64,000 bases of DNA from Jacaranda mimosifolia (lineage: Eukaryota > Streptophyta > Magnoliopsida > Lamiales > Bignoniaceae). The DNA lies in contig CM032127.1 in NCBI GenBank assembly GCA_018894105.1, positions 30,310,369 to 30,374,368 on the forward strand. Reading direction: 5' to 3'. This document shows, one piece after another, positions 1 through 9,870 of this stretch. How positions within the stretch are numbered: the stretch's first letter is position 1; each line of letters opens with the position of its first letter. The notes beneath the pieces were generated by a model, which saw nothing but the letters and a program-made list of their open reading frames with translations, had not been told where the DNA came from and did no database searches. Made by a program: the position numbers and the translations under genes.

Positions 1-1497
1 GGCAATCTATGTTAGACATAGATGCATGTTAATATATGTGCTTATTAGAGAGCAAGTTCACTGAAGGCTCGTCTAGAGAATCCACTAGATAGCCGTAATA
101 GTAAGTCGATGGTGAAGAATTCTCTAAGCTTATGATAGTGCATATAATTAGTCCTTTGACTTGAGGATCCATAATAACCTTGTCTTTCGGCTCTTATGCT
201 TTGACTTTGCCCTAACAATGTAGTGGGTCATCTAGGGTTTAGATTGGGCATGAGCTGCTTAAACATGGAGGTTTGTGAGATCTAAGAAGGGATCTCCTTG
301 CTCATTGTTGTGAAGAACGAGTGCATCTTCTATGTATTCTATAACGTTCAATTCCAAGAAATCCTTGCGCAAGGTAGTATGAAAATTTAGGAAAGATGTT
401 TTCCAAAGTTGAGATCATAAAAGTGGAATCGAACATTAGATATAGAGATATAGTTATTGAGGCTATTAAGGAGCTGAAATAAATTGATTAATTATCAATT
501 GGTCATCTTGACTTGATTAATTTAAGTATTAAATTAATCAAAATAATTTAAAGATTTAAATTAGGTCAATTAAATTAACTCAATTAAATTAAAGAGTTAA
601 TTTAGTTGGTGCCATATGACACACTAATTAGTAAAGTTAAAGAGTTAAGTTAATTACTTAAGAAGTTAAGTTAAATTAATTAAATTAGAGATTTAATTTA
701 ATTAAATAGGGAATTCAAGTTTTGAAGGGAAATCAAATGGAATAGTCCATTTGAATTACGCAAGTTGGCATTTCAATTTATGAAATGAAATGCAAATGCC
801 AATTCAAGCTAGATGAGAATCTCGCAAGTCGGCTAGTTGGGTAATGTGTGGGGTGTGAAAGGCTTCCATCCTCTCCTATAAATAGTCACATGGCCAGCCA
901 TAAGGTGATTATTTATGCCTTCATTTTTTCCCCTCCAAAAGGTAGTATAATTCATGTATTGAATAACTACCTCTCAAATTCTGTTATTCCTCTCTCTTTC
1001 TCCAAAAACCTCCACCCTCCATCATCTTCTTCCTCCTCATGTCTTCTCAAGCAAAGAGTCTGTGGATTGAGAGACCTTTATTGGTGTGTGGACTATTCAT
1101 TAGAGGCTTCATGGTTGGGAAGCTTAGGATTGGTGATTGAACCATTTTAGTGGCCGATTTTGTAGGTCATTTGGGCAACGGTTTGGAGCAGATTTTCCTC
1201 CATGTTTTGGTCACCTAAGAAGCTATTTTGGTGGTGAAATTGTGTGCAAAATTTTCTGATTTTTGGAGGCCTTGGTGTGGGGAATTCGAAACAAGGAAGA
1301 GGAACTAGAAGATCTTGATTTAGAGGTGTCCATTGGAAGATCTTCATCACTCCTTCTAATCTTTCTTCAAAGGTAATTTTTTAGCCTTTAAATCTTAATT
1401 TAAGGCATGTAGATAGATCCTTAGGATGGACATAACTAGTTAAATTTTTCCCTATTTTGATTTTAATTTATGGATCCTAGTGTGTATCCTAATTTCA
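1..1497 (+). repeat. 5' LTR of copia element A (partial)
   Basis: Matches 13900-15792 along its length: the same order of segments around 'gagaatccactagatag', the same TATA region, and the same end GGATCCTAGTGT...TTTCA. The end at 1497 is set by the adjacent primer binding site after a 2-base spacer (AG). The missing left part would make the full LTR about 2.2 kb, as in elements B and C. Confidence 0.9.
875..885 (+). promoter_or_regulatory. LTR promoter TATA box (element A)
   Basis: CCTATAAATAG lies in the middle of the LTR. The same position in the 3' LTR (about 15174) reads CCTATAAATAT, and the other LTRs have CTATATATAG-type boxes here. This is the likely U3/R promoter of the element. Present activity is not implied. 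Confidence 0.6.
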
Positions 1498-1499
1498 AG

Positions 1500-1512
1500 T
1501 AGTATTAGAGCC
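1500..1512 (+). other. Primer binding site of element A (initiator Met tRNA type)
   Basis: TAGTATTAGAGCC differs from the copia consensus TGGTATCAGAGCC by two transitions (G to A, C to T). It lies two bases after the LTR end. Element B has TGGTATCGGAGCC in the same place. Confidence 0.8.
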
Positions 1513-3405
1513 ATCTTCATGACTAAATTAGGGTATTAGTGAATCGATTCATGTGATGAATTGATTCTGGATCTTCAAATGCTTGGTTTTATTGATGAAA
1601 TTGAGCGTTTGGAGATTTTGTATGTAGCTCTTGATGTGTTGTGTTGAAATATGTCAATATATGCTTAATTGTTAATTTATATGTTGGCATGAGTTTTGAT
1701 TCAAATCTTATGATGTTAAATTTTGATTTAGCATTGGATGATGTCATATGTTGATATAGCATGCTAGTTATGGATTTAATATGTTTCGGCTATTTTTGGA
1801 TCCAATTAAATTGGAGTTAATTGAAGATTTTTGGAGAATGTTGATTCTCACTTAGATTTGACCTTTGAAGCATTTTTTGGCACGTTAATTTCCAATTTTT
1901 AAAGAGTTCATAATCATCAAATTTGTAAAAATGTATATGGAATGATGATATGGATGTGTCCATGTGGATAAAGAATGCAAAAATGTGAAAAAATGTGTTG
2001 TACGCGTGCCTACTGCGCACCTGGGTGGCAGCCTGCCACTAGGCTGCCTTGGCACTTTTTTTTGTGAGTCTCTTGTATTTTGGCCTCTCAAATCTTTATT
2101 GCTCCATGTAATTTTGATGCACAAATGTTATGTAAGTACTCAAATATATGTTGGACATTTTTGCTTGCTTTTAAAGTCAAGTTTAAGATAATCTTCAAGT
2201 TTGTGCAAACATGAGACCCATAATGATTATGCTTATTTTTGCACCTAATTAGTTATTTATATATAAGCATTTAATTGATTGGATTGAATGTCAATTCTTG
2301 TTATTATTCATTTAATTGTTGAATGGATGATGGATGATGAATGGGGATGAACATGAGCCTTTAAATTAGTTTTATTTAAGTTCAAAGTTGTTTGAAAATG
2401 GTTGAATTAAATGGGCCTTGCATGCCTTTGATTTTATACCTTGTAGTTGTTATGAGAGTAGAACTATAGGGGTGAGGATTTCTTTTTTCTTGTAATATGT
2501 TGGAAGAAGACAAAGGAGGCCAAAAGGATTAAGGAGGCTTGAAGACCTATGTATGTGTGGGATACAATCTTGTTATAGATAGGATTTAATCAACCCATTT
2601 AAAATTAACTAAGTAGTGCACCACTTGGTTAAGGCTCATGGTCATCCCACCCTAGGAGAGTGTTAGGTGCACTGACTTATTTGTGCTTTCTTTATCCTAT
2701 TGAGTATGAGATTCATGGTTAGGATATAGAGAACCTAAATAAGAAGACAAAATTGATGAGATCTTTCAAAGCAAGAAAAATTCTCAACTTAGAAAAGTCT
2801 AAGTTCATAATAATATTAAGTCAAATTAGATATAAATTAAAATGAGTTTTAATTAATCCAAGCCTTCTACCAATGGGAAGGTGACATGAGATGCTACCTT
2901 AATTTAGTGTTAGCTCATGAGTCATTGGACACTTTATTAGAGGAAAGCTATGATCACTTCCTTGGCATATGATACAGTTTAATTTAAAAGTCACTATGAC
3001 ATTGTCTCACGAGTTGTGGAATGATCATAGTAGTGTTTATAATTAAAGATTGATTGGTAGGTACTACTTAACACCAAGTAGTGTAGATGTCGCACGAGTC
3101 GTGGGTCGACAGAAAAAGTAAGGCAAAATAAATCAAGGGTTACATAAAGATGCAATTAGTAATAGTTACTTATCTTAGGATTGTTTGTGGATGTCTCATG
3201 AGTCGTGGGTCCACAAATGATGCCTTTGGATCTTGATTCTCATTAGGAAATAAGATTTTCTGAGTTCCTAAGAGAGTAAGGAATTTGATAAAATAGTGCG
3301 AGAGAAATACGCTTGAAAGTCCATTAACATGTTTTCAAATATCAAATTTCAATCATATGCTTATATTCTCTTTGTCGCTTTTGTAGATTTTTGAAACCTT
3401 AATTA
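1513..3405 (+). other. Long untranslated leader of element A
   Basis: About 1.9 kb between primer binding site and gag, without a credible coding frame. It holds a GC-rich hairpin block (2000-2055) and four copies of a motif resembling TCATGAGTCGTGGGTC at about 2912, 3004, 3089 and 3193. Elements B and C have leaders of similar length and layout, so the length is a property of the family and not a late insertion. Confidence 0.7.
2025..2048 (+). other. GC-rich hairpin in leader of element A
   Basis: GGCAGCC (2027-2033) pairs perfectly with GGCTGCC (2042-2048) around an 8-base loop. Alternatively GTGGCA (2025-2030) pairs with TGCCAC (2034-2039). It stands out in an AT-rich leader. GC-rich blocks occur at corresponding places in B (30465-30570) and C (50341-50455). 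Confidence 0.55.
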
Positions 3406-3949
3406 ATGGCAAAGAATCCACTTAGCGTAATCTTGGAAACTAACAAACTCACTAGGCCTAACTTCCGCAATTGGTTAAGAAACCTTAAAATTATTCTTGT
3501 TCCAAAAAAGGGACTTATGTCCTTACTCAAAGTCCATCAGATATCATTGGTGATAATGCCAACGATGAGGCCTGGCGAAGCTTTGCCAAATGGGCAGAAG
3601 ATGATCTTCAAACCCATTGCCTCATGAAGGCATAAATGTCTAATGAGCTCCAAAAATCTCATGAGAGCATGAAAAGTGCTTCTAAGATACATATGCACCT
3701 ATGAGAGTTTTATAAGGTGCAATCTAGACACAAATGTTGCACGTTGTTTAAAGAGCTCTTTAGGACAAGAATAATTGAAGGGGTAAGTGTCTATGACCAT
3801 GGCCTTAAGATGATTGGTCTCATTAAGAAGCTTGCTCAATTGGACATAGTTATGGACAATGACCTTTATGTGGATTTTATCCTCTAATCATTACCAAGCT
3901 CATTTGACTAATTTGTTTTGAACTTCAACATTTCAAAACTAGAGGTTAC
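3406..3949 (+). pseudogene. gag: gag of copia element A, N-terminal part (disrupted)
   Basis: The frame opens with MAKNPLSVILETNKLTRPNF and continues with WLRNLKIIL, the family's conserved gag start; B (31951) and C (48978, minus) begin the same way. It would encode the capsid-like gag polypeptide. Stops and frameshifts appear within about 220 bases. Later phrases such as 'KMIGLIKKLAQLD' (about 3808-3850) are still readable. The gene is cut at 3949 by a gypsy-type element and resumes at 8643 in the same sense: GTTAC is duplicated on both sides, and the text reads through as VTINELLNML. Confidence 0.85.
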
Positions 3950-4920
3950 TATAAGCGCAAATTTCTTTGTATGCAATAAATAAGATTACAAGACAAGAAA
4001 AATCTATACAAATAAAATGAAATTCAAACTTATCAATTGTGGACTCAATTTCTAATCTAATCCTCCTATTCTTCCCTTCCAAATATAATCTTTAATTTAA
4101 TGAGCTCCATGAAGAATGCCTTCAAAATCGTGATCTCTTTAAATTTGATTTGAAGAAAATAACACCAAATCAAGGGTTTCGCACCTTATTCTCGAATCAA
4201 ACGCCAAAATATATGAGCTCTGTGGAAAATACTTTGAACATCGTGGATCTTATTGAATTTAATTTGAACAAAATAACTCCAATTCTATGGCTCTGTACCT
4301 TAATCTCAAACCAAAAACTAAAATATATAAGCTCCGCGAAGATTGCCTTAAACATTGTGGATCCCCTTGAATTTAATTTAAATAAAATAACACCAATTTG
4401 AGGGCAACGCACCTTAATCTCGAATCAAATACCAAAATATAATGAACTCCGTGATGAATGCCTTAAATGTTGTGGATCTCCTTAAATTTGATTAAGAGTT
4501 TTGCTGGACTCCTTCAAAGTTCCTCTCACTTGCTAGAATTTGTGTTGTGTCTTGAATGAGCTTTGATCACCCCCTTTATATAGATGCTTGATGGGAGACT
4601 TGCGGATTAACTTGAACTTCTTTGATGGTTATCTCTTTGATAAGATAATATCAAATATCAAGAAATAATATTAGATATCAACAGATAATATCAAATATCT
4701 TTGATTTGATTGGTCCATAGACATAGACACTTCATCTTCGGCACTTGTCAATATTTTATTTGAGTATAAAATAAATATTAGAGTATTAATTAAAATTAAC
4801 TATTTATCTTTTGAAATTGAATTTAATAAATTCCAAGATAAATAGAAAATTTTGAATTAATAACTAACATATTATTTTATACGTGTCTCTCTCCAATTAG
4901 GCAAAATTAATACGTCTACA
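3950..4920 (-). repeat. 3' LTR of nested gypsy-type element
   Basis: Aligns over its length with 7649-8637. As read on the plus strand it starts TATAAGCGC (the partner has TGTAAGCGC) and ends TACGTCTACA (the partner ends TCTATA), so the ancestral ends were TG...CA. It contains a tandem repeat of about 113 bp. Confidence 0.9.
4100..4490. repeat. 113-bp tandem repeat inside the LTR (left copy)
   Basis: Four imperfect units begin with an ATGAGCTC-like phrase at 4100, 4213, 4327 and 4442 (spacing 113, 114, 115). Each continues with a phrase like GTGGATCTCCTTGAATTTAA and then AAAATAACACCAAT. The same array is at 7799-8200 in the other LTR. The open frame at 4150-4401 is periodic because of this repeat and is not a gene. 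Confidence 0.85.
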
Positions 4921-4936
4921 ATGCCCCCACTTCAAG
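4921..4936 (-). other. Polypurine tract of nested gypsy-type element
   Basis: On the minus strand the sequence reads CTTGAAGTGGGGGCAT directly before the LTR beginning TGTAGACG. A purine run at this position primes plus-strand DNA synthesis in LTR elements and supports minus-strand orientation. Confidence 0.6.
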
Positions 4937-5289
4937 GCTTGGCAAACGATGTGCCAATCATCCACGAAAGAGGCAAGACTTGAAGTATTCGAGAATTTAT
5001 CCTTTTTCTCTCTATTTTTCAAATATGTCTGTGATAAGAAATCCTCCAAGCACTCCTTGAACTATGAAGCCCTTTTGCAAACATGCCAAACAATGCCATC
5101 AAGAACTATGTTCCTTTATGGAATCTTCATAGACTTTGTGTATTGGAAATACTAAGAGATTTTTATTATGAAGTCCTCCCATCTGCTTCTGAACCCAATA
5201 AATAGATCAAGTCATAACGTAGTTCAAAGTAAACATCTTTTTTAGGGGGGTACCTTACACAATTTATACTCATACAGGCCAAGAGTAGC

Positions 5290-5876
5290 ATGTAGTTTAG
5301 GCCCGTGCATTAAGATGCATATTTAACTTGAATAGATATTTTATACCCATGCCAAGGAGTTCACTTGAATTTGATTTATAATTTATACTCATGCCAAGGA
5401 GTTTACTTGAGTTTGACTTGATAGACAATTTATACTCTTATCAAGGACTACAGAGGAGACTTTAACTTAAAAATTTTAGATAGTTTATGCTCGTATCTAG
5501 GAGCATTATAAAGAGTTTAAGCTCTTATCAAGGAGCATATGAGGAGACTTTAAATATTTAAGTAGTTTATGCTCGTATTTAAGAGCCTTATTGATAGTTC
5601 AAATGCTTATCATGGAGCACATATAATTTGGAGATTTGAACTTTGGACTTGAAGACTAGGAGACTTGATTATTTGATTTAGAGACTTGAAATTTTGAGTT
5701 TTGGACCTGGAGACTTAGAGACTTGAGCCTTGACTTGAAGATGGAGATTTGAGTCATGGATTTAGAAAGTTGGAGACTTGAGTTTGGATTTGAAGACTTC
5801 GAGACTTGAGTTTTAAATTTGAAAACTTAAAGACTTGAGTCTTAAACTTGAAGACTTGACTTCCAAATTTGAAGAC
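5290..5876. repeat. Degenerate minisatellite in gypsy-type element, left of MITE
   Basis: Two imperfect repeat themes follow each other. The first is a phrase like TTTATACTCATGCCAAGGAG, recurring about every 50-70 bp from 5320 to 5630 in drifting forms (TTTATGCTCGTATCTAGGAG). The second is a short phrase GACTTGAGTTTTGGA / CTTGAAGACTTGGA, repeated from about 5630 to 5876. The array resumes at 6305 after the MITE. Confidence 0.7.
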
Positions 5877-5879
5877 TTA

Positions 5880-6301
5880 CGGCCTGTTTGGTTATATTTC
5901 CAAAGGCCATTTCCATTTCCAGTCATTTCTAAAAGTTGAAAAGTTAGTTATGAAATAGAAATAGAAATTGAGATGTGTTTGGATGAAATGTTGGAAAGTA
6001 ATGATTATAATAGGTTGTAGGATTGAAAAGTAGGTTAATTTATATTTTTTATGTTTAAAAAGATTTATTTTTTAAAATATATGTATATTTTATTAATTTA
6101 AAAATGATAGTGGGTAACTTTATGTCAAATCAAATTTGAATTTGATTGATGTGTAATAGTATAATAGGGTAGGTTTAGAAATGAGTTTTGGGAAGAAAAT
6201 ATGTACTTTTTCTATTGAAAGTTGTGAGAAAGTGTTTGTTTTCAATTTTCATTCCCACAAAAAAATGAAAAGGGGGCTTGGAAATGAAACCAAACGGGCT
6301 G
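5880..6301. mobile_element. Tourist-like MITE (PIF/Harbinger type)
   Basis: 422-bp element with terminal inverted repeats CGGCCTGTTTGGTTATATTT at the left and, read from the right end inward, CAGCCCGTTTGGTTTCATTT. The first 22 bases agree at 18 positions. It is flanked by a 3-bp duplication TTA (5877-5879 and 6302-6304). GGCCTGTTTGG-type ends with TTA duplications are typical of Tourist MITEs. It has no coding capacity, so a PIF transposase in trans would have moved it. The open frame at 6181-6363 runs across its right end and is not a gene. Confidence 0.85.
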
Positions 6302-6304
6302 TTA

Positions 6305-6400
6305 GAGACTTGAGAATTTTAGATAGTTTATGCTCTTATCTAGGAGCATTGTTGATAGTTTAGATTCTTATCGAGGAGCATTTATCATTTGAAGATGGAA
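6305..6400. repeat. Minisatellite continuation right of MITE
   Basis: GAGACTTGAG at 6305, then units like TAGTTTATGCTCTTATCTAG and TAGTTTAGATTCTTATCGAG, match the array at 5450-5630. They show that the MITE landed inside the array. Confidence 0.65.
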
Positions 6401-7590
6401 ATTAATTGCCCCAAAACGTTCATCATCATCGACATCATTTGAGTCTTATTGTACATCAAAATTCATGCTCATTTCAATATTATGTGCACGAGTTGCTAAA
6501 TTTTCAAAATTTTTTGGTTTGAATCCTTGAAGCATATAGCAAACACTCCAATGCATTCATTGGATATGCATCTCAATTGCTGAAGCCTCCGACAATTGAT
6601 CTTTACAGTTGAGACTCAAATTTCTTTAGCGATTGATGAAGTTAATGACAAGTTCTTCTTTCCACTGACAAGATTTGGTGAATTCAATCATGTGGATTGT
6701 CCTTCGAGTGCTGTAAAAATGATTGACGAACTCTTTTTCCAATTGCTCCCAACTATCGATGGAGCCAACCTCCAAGTTAGTATACCAATCAAATGCATTG
6801 TCCTTCAATAATCGAACAAATTGCTTGACCAAATGATCTCTATATATCCCAGTATTATTACAAGCCTCGATGAAATGAGCCACATACTGCTTTGGGTTGC
6901 CCTTGCCATTGAATTACTGAAACTTTGGGGGCTAGTATCCAATTGGCATTTCAAATCAGCAATCTTTTGAGCATAAGGTATAGAGTAAGTCATAAATGAT
7001 TTAGAACTTCCCTGAAGATTCTCTTTGATAGTTCTTATGATAAACTCCTTCAATAAATCGATGGGAATTAGCTTATCAGTGGAAACTTGTAGTTTTTTTT
7101 TGTTGCAGTCTTTTCATTTTTGGTGGGTTGTCTCCTTGTAGATATTTCACCTTCGTCCCAAGCCTCAATTTGTTTCTCTACCATGCAGCTGGCATCAAGA
7201 TTGTCCACTTTACTCATCAATTTGGAGATTTGAAAGTTTCGCTCTTGGACATGCTTTGTGAGTCCTTCAATAGCCCTCATCAAATTTGCAATTTGTTCCT
7301 CCAAGATTGTAGCACTTGTTACCATCATCATCGCCATGCTCGAGAAATTTGATGTTGAGTGGGCAATAGATAATATAGATTCTTCCTTTGCATCTCCACC
7401 ATCTTCATTCATATCAATAAAATATGGCAACACCTTTTCCACAATAAGCAAAGGAGCCACCTTCGAAGATGATTGCAACTTGTTAGACATACTTCTTGTG
7501 ATGACACTAACACCTTTTGCTCTAGCACTTGAGGAATCTGAGGAGTAATTTTCAATGCAGTAGTCTTGTTAGAGGCCATTTGATACATCG
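6400..7590 (-). pseudogene. gag: Ty3/gypsy gag (broken)
   Basis: Read right to left. An N-terminal coiled-coil phrase EEQIANLMRAIEGLTKHVQ (about 7335-7270) is followed by acidic and basic linker. The central capsid (Retrotrans_gag) domain at about 6883-6626 contains DNAFDWYTNLEVGSIDSWEQ and EFVNHFYSTRRT, which are strongly conserved in plant gypsy gag. An early start near 7590 (MASNKTTALK) is out of frame with the segment from 7490, and stops separate the 7053, 6883 and 6626 segments. No zinc knuckle or protease follows; the sequence passes into minisatellite. Confidence 0.85.
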
Positions 7591-7619
7591 ATTTTGATAA
7601 AGGAAAGCGATAAGAGCTA

Positions 7620-7648
7620 GAGATGGTCCAACTGGGCATGTCAAAATT
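7620..7648 (-). other. Leader start of nested gypsy-type element
   Basis: Adjacent to the 5' LTR, the minus strand reads TTTTGACATGCCCAGTTGG. It resembles the TTTTGGCATGCCCGGTGGGAC phrase common directly after the LTR in plant gypsy elements. The primer tRNA is not assigned. Confidence 0.4.
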
Positions 7649-8637
7649 TGTAAGCGCAAATTTCTTTGTCTGCAATAAATAAGATTACAAGACAAGAAAA
7701 ATCTATACAAATAAAATAAAATTCAAACTTATGAATTGGGGATTCAATCTCTAATCTAATTCTCTAATTCTTCCCTTCCAAATGTGATATTTAATTTAAT
7801 GAACTCCGCAAAAAATGCGTTCAACATTATGGATCTCCTTAAATTTGATTTGAAGAAAATGTCAATTCAAGGGCTTCGAACTTTATTTCTGAATCAAATG
7901 CCAAAATATATGAGCTTTGTGAAGAACTCCTTGTACATCATGGATCTCCTTGAATTCAATTTGAATAAAATAACATCAATTCTACAGCGATGTACCTTAA
8001 TCTCAAATCAAACCCTAAAATATATGAGCTTTGCGAAAAATGCCTTAAACATCATCGATCTCTTTAAATTTAATTTAAATAAAATAATGCCAATTTGAGG
8101 GCACTGCACCTTAATCTTGAATCAAATGCCAAAATATAATGAGCTTAACGAAAGAATACCTTAAATGCCATGGATCTCCTTCAATTCGATTGAGAGAATT
8201 GTTGAACTCCTTCAAAGTTCCTCTCACTTGCTGGAATTTGTGTTGTGTCTTGAATGAGCTTTGATCACCCCCTTTATATAGATGCTTGATGGGAGACTTT
8301 TAGCTTGACTTGAACTTCTTTGATGGTTATCTCTTTGATAAGATAATATCAAATATCAAGAGATAATATCATATATCAAGAAATTATATTAGATAACAAT
8401 AGATAATATCAAATATCTTTGATTTGATTGGTCCATAGACATAGACACTTCATCTTCGACACTTGTCATTAATTGATTTGAGCATAAAAAATTGCTAGAG
8501 TATAAATTAAAATTAACTATTTATCTTTTGGAATTAAATTCAATAAATTCCAAGATAAATAGAAATTTTTGAATTAATAACTAACATATTATTTTGTAAA
8601 TGTCTCTCTCCAATTGGGCTTAATTAATACGTCTATA
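7649..8637 (-). repeat. 5' LTR of nested gypsy-type element
   Basis: 989 bp, direct repeat of 3950-4920, with intact plus-strand start TGTAAGCGC. A TATA-like phrase (minus TATATAAAGGGGG, about 8283-8271) is the probable promoter, and the partner LTR has it at about 4580. It contains the same four-unit 113-bp array (7799-8200). The frame at 7784-8098 is a by-product of that repeat. Confidence 0.9.
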
Positions 8638-8642
8638 GTTAC

Positions 8643-9171
8643 GATTAATGAATTGCTTAACATGTTGGTAACCACTGAGACAACAACGAAAAAGGACAAA
8701 CCTTTGATGCTTGCATCATCCTCTAAGTCTAAAAGCCCTAAAGGCAAGAAGAAGGGTGGGAATAAAAAGACGGGTTCTTCTTCGAAAGGGAATCAAACAT
8801 TGAAGCCCACTAGAGGAGTTATGAAGAAAAACAAAGAGGACAAAAAGGATGCCACATGTTTCTATTATGGCGAAATAAGGTATTGGAAGCACAACTGCAT
8901 GGAATACCTTGCGACCCTTGGCAAGGGTATGTTGTTCATTAAAGTGAACTTAACCACAAATTCTTCCTCATGGGTATTTGATTCCGCATGTGGTTCTCAA
9001 CTTTGTAATTCATTGCAACGGATGGAAAAAAGAAGGACGCTCATTGATGGGGATATGATCCTTCGCCTAGGCAATGACACAAAGGTTGCGACCAAAGTTG
9101 AAGGCGTAGTCAAGTTAGACTTAGGGAACTCTTGCATTGTTTTAGATCCTTGCTTTTATGTACCCAACTAG
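8643..9171 (+). pseudogene. gag-pol: gag C-terminus and protease of copia element A (broken)
   Basis: Continues gag after the gypsy-type insertion. A lysine-rich stretch (about 8688-8850) precedes the zinc-knuckle remnant CFYYGEIRYWKHNC (about 8857-8898). Two of four expected zinc ligands of the CCHC box are tyrosine. The protease active site region WVFDSACG (about 8968) has DSA where D-S/T-G is expected. The frame ends at a stop after DPCFYVPN. Neither nucleic acid binding nor protease activity would be expected. Confidence 0.85.
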
Positions 9172-9870
9172 TGAAGATATCATTTCAATTTCTATCCTAG
9201 ATTCTGAAGGATATGATTTTCAATTAGTGATGGAAAATTGAAAGCAATAAAGAAAGATTATTTAATTGCATATGGTACTTTAAACAATGGATTTTACATA
9301 TTAGCTTCCCAACCATCACTTATGCACATTCAAAGTAGTAAAAAAAAAGGTTAGATAACCAAGAAAGTGCCTATCTTTAGCATGTTAGACTTGGATATAT
9401 TTCTAAGAATAGGATGAATAAGATAGAAGCCCTCAAAGTACTAAATGTTAGTGGCATAGAGTATCTTCCTACTTGTGAATCTTGTTTAAAAGGAAAAATA
9501 ACCAAGACTCTTTTTGTAGGACAAACGAAGCGTTACACAAGTCCTTTGAATTTGATCTATACAAATGTATGTGTGCCACTACAAGTTAGTGTAAGAGAAG
9601 GCTATTCTCACTTCATAACCTTCACTGGTGATCACACTCAGTTTGAACGTGTGTATCTTATGAAGTACAAGTTCGAAGCTTTTGAAAGATTTAAAGAGTT
9701 TAGGATTGAAGTAGAAAAGCAATAAGGACTTAGCATTAAAACTCTTTGATCGAATCAAGGAGGGGAATACTTAAGTACCAAGTTCTTAGTTATCTAAAAG
9801 AGAATGAGATTCTTTCACAATGGACTCCACCCGAAATACCCCAACATAATGGAGTAGCTAAAAGGAGAAA
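9172..9870 (+). pseudogene. pol: Integrase N-terminal half of copia element A (broken)
   Basis: The GAG-pre-integrase region HVRLGYIS (about 9380) corresponds to the H-x-R-L-G-H box with the last His changed to Tyr. The zinc motif CESC follows (about 9477), then the catalytic core LIYTNVCVP (about 9556), where the first catalytic Asp is Asn, and ITFTGDHTQF (about 9620). Frameshifts follow the segment ending IEVEKQ at 9725. The gene is cut near 9870 inside the phrase equivalent to VAERSNRTLL by a solo LTR. Confidence 0.85.

Larger units (their letters stand above)
3950..8637 (-). mobile_element. Gag-only Ty3/gypsy-type element (TR-GAG-like) nested in copia gag
   Basis: Two direct LTRs (3950-4920 and 7649-8637, about 0.97-0.99 kb) flank a 2.73-kb interior. 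The insertion is bounded by a perfect 5-bp duplication GTTAC (3945-3949 and 8638-8642). The minus-strand interior encodes only a gypsy gag (about 7590-6400), followed by degenerate repeats and a MITE. No protease, reverse transcriptase or integrase motif is visible. A purine-rich tract (AAGTGGGGGCAT on the minus strand, 4921-4932) abuts the downstream LTR, which fixes the orientation. It is either a non-autonomous family needing polymerase in trans or an internally deleted copy. Confidence 0.88.

Noticed and set aside
848..1150. 100-codon open frame in the LTR of element A
   Set aside because: It lies across the TATA box and start region of the LTR, and its counterpart in the 3' LTR (15045-15248) differs in frame. 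No known domain.
7784..8098. 104-codon open frame with periodic sequence, and its partner at 4150-4401
   Set aside because: The periodicity comes from the 113-bp tandem repeat of the LTR, and the frame is not kept between the two LTRs.
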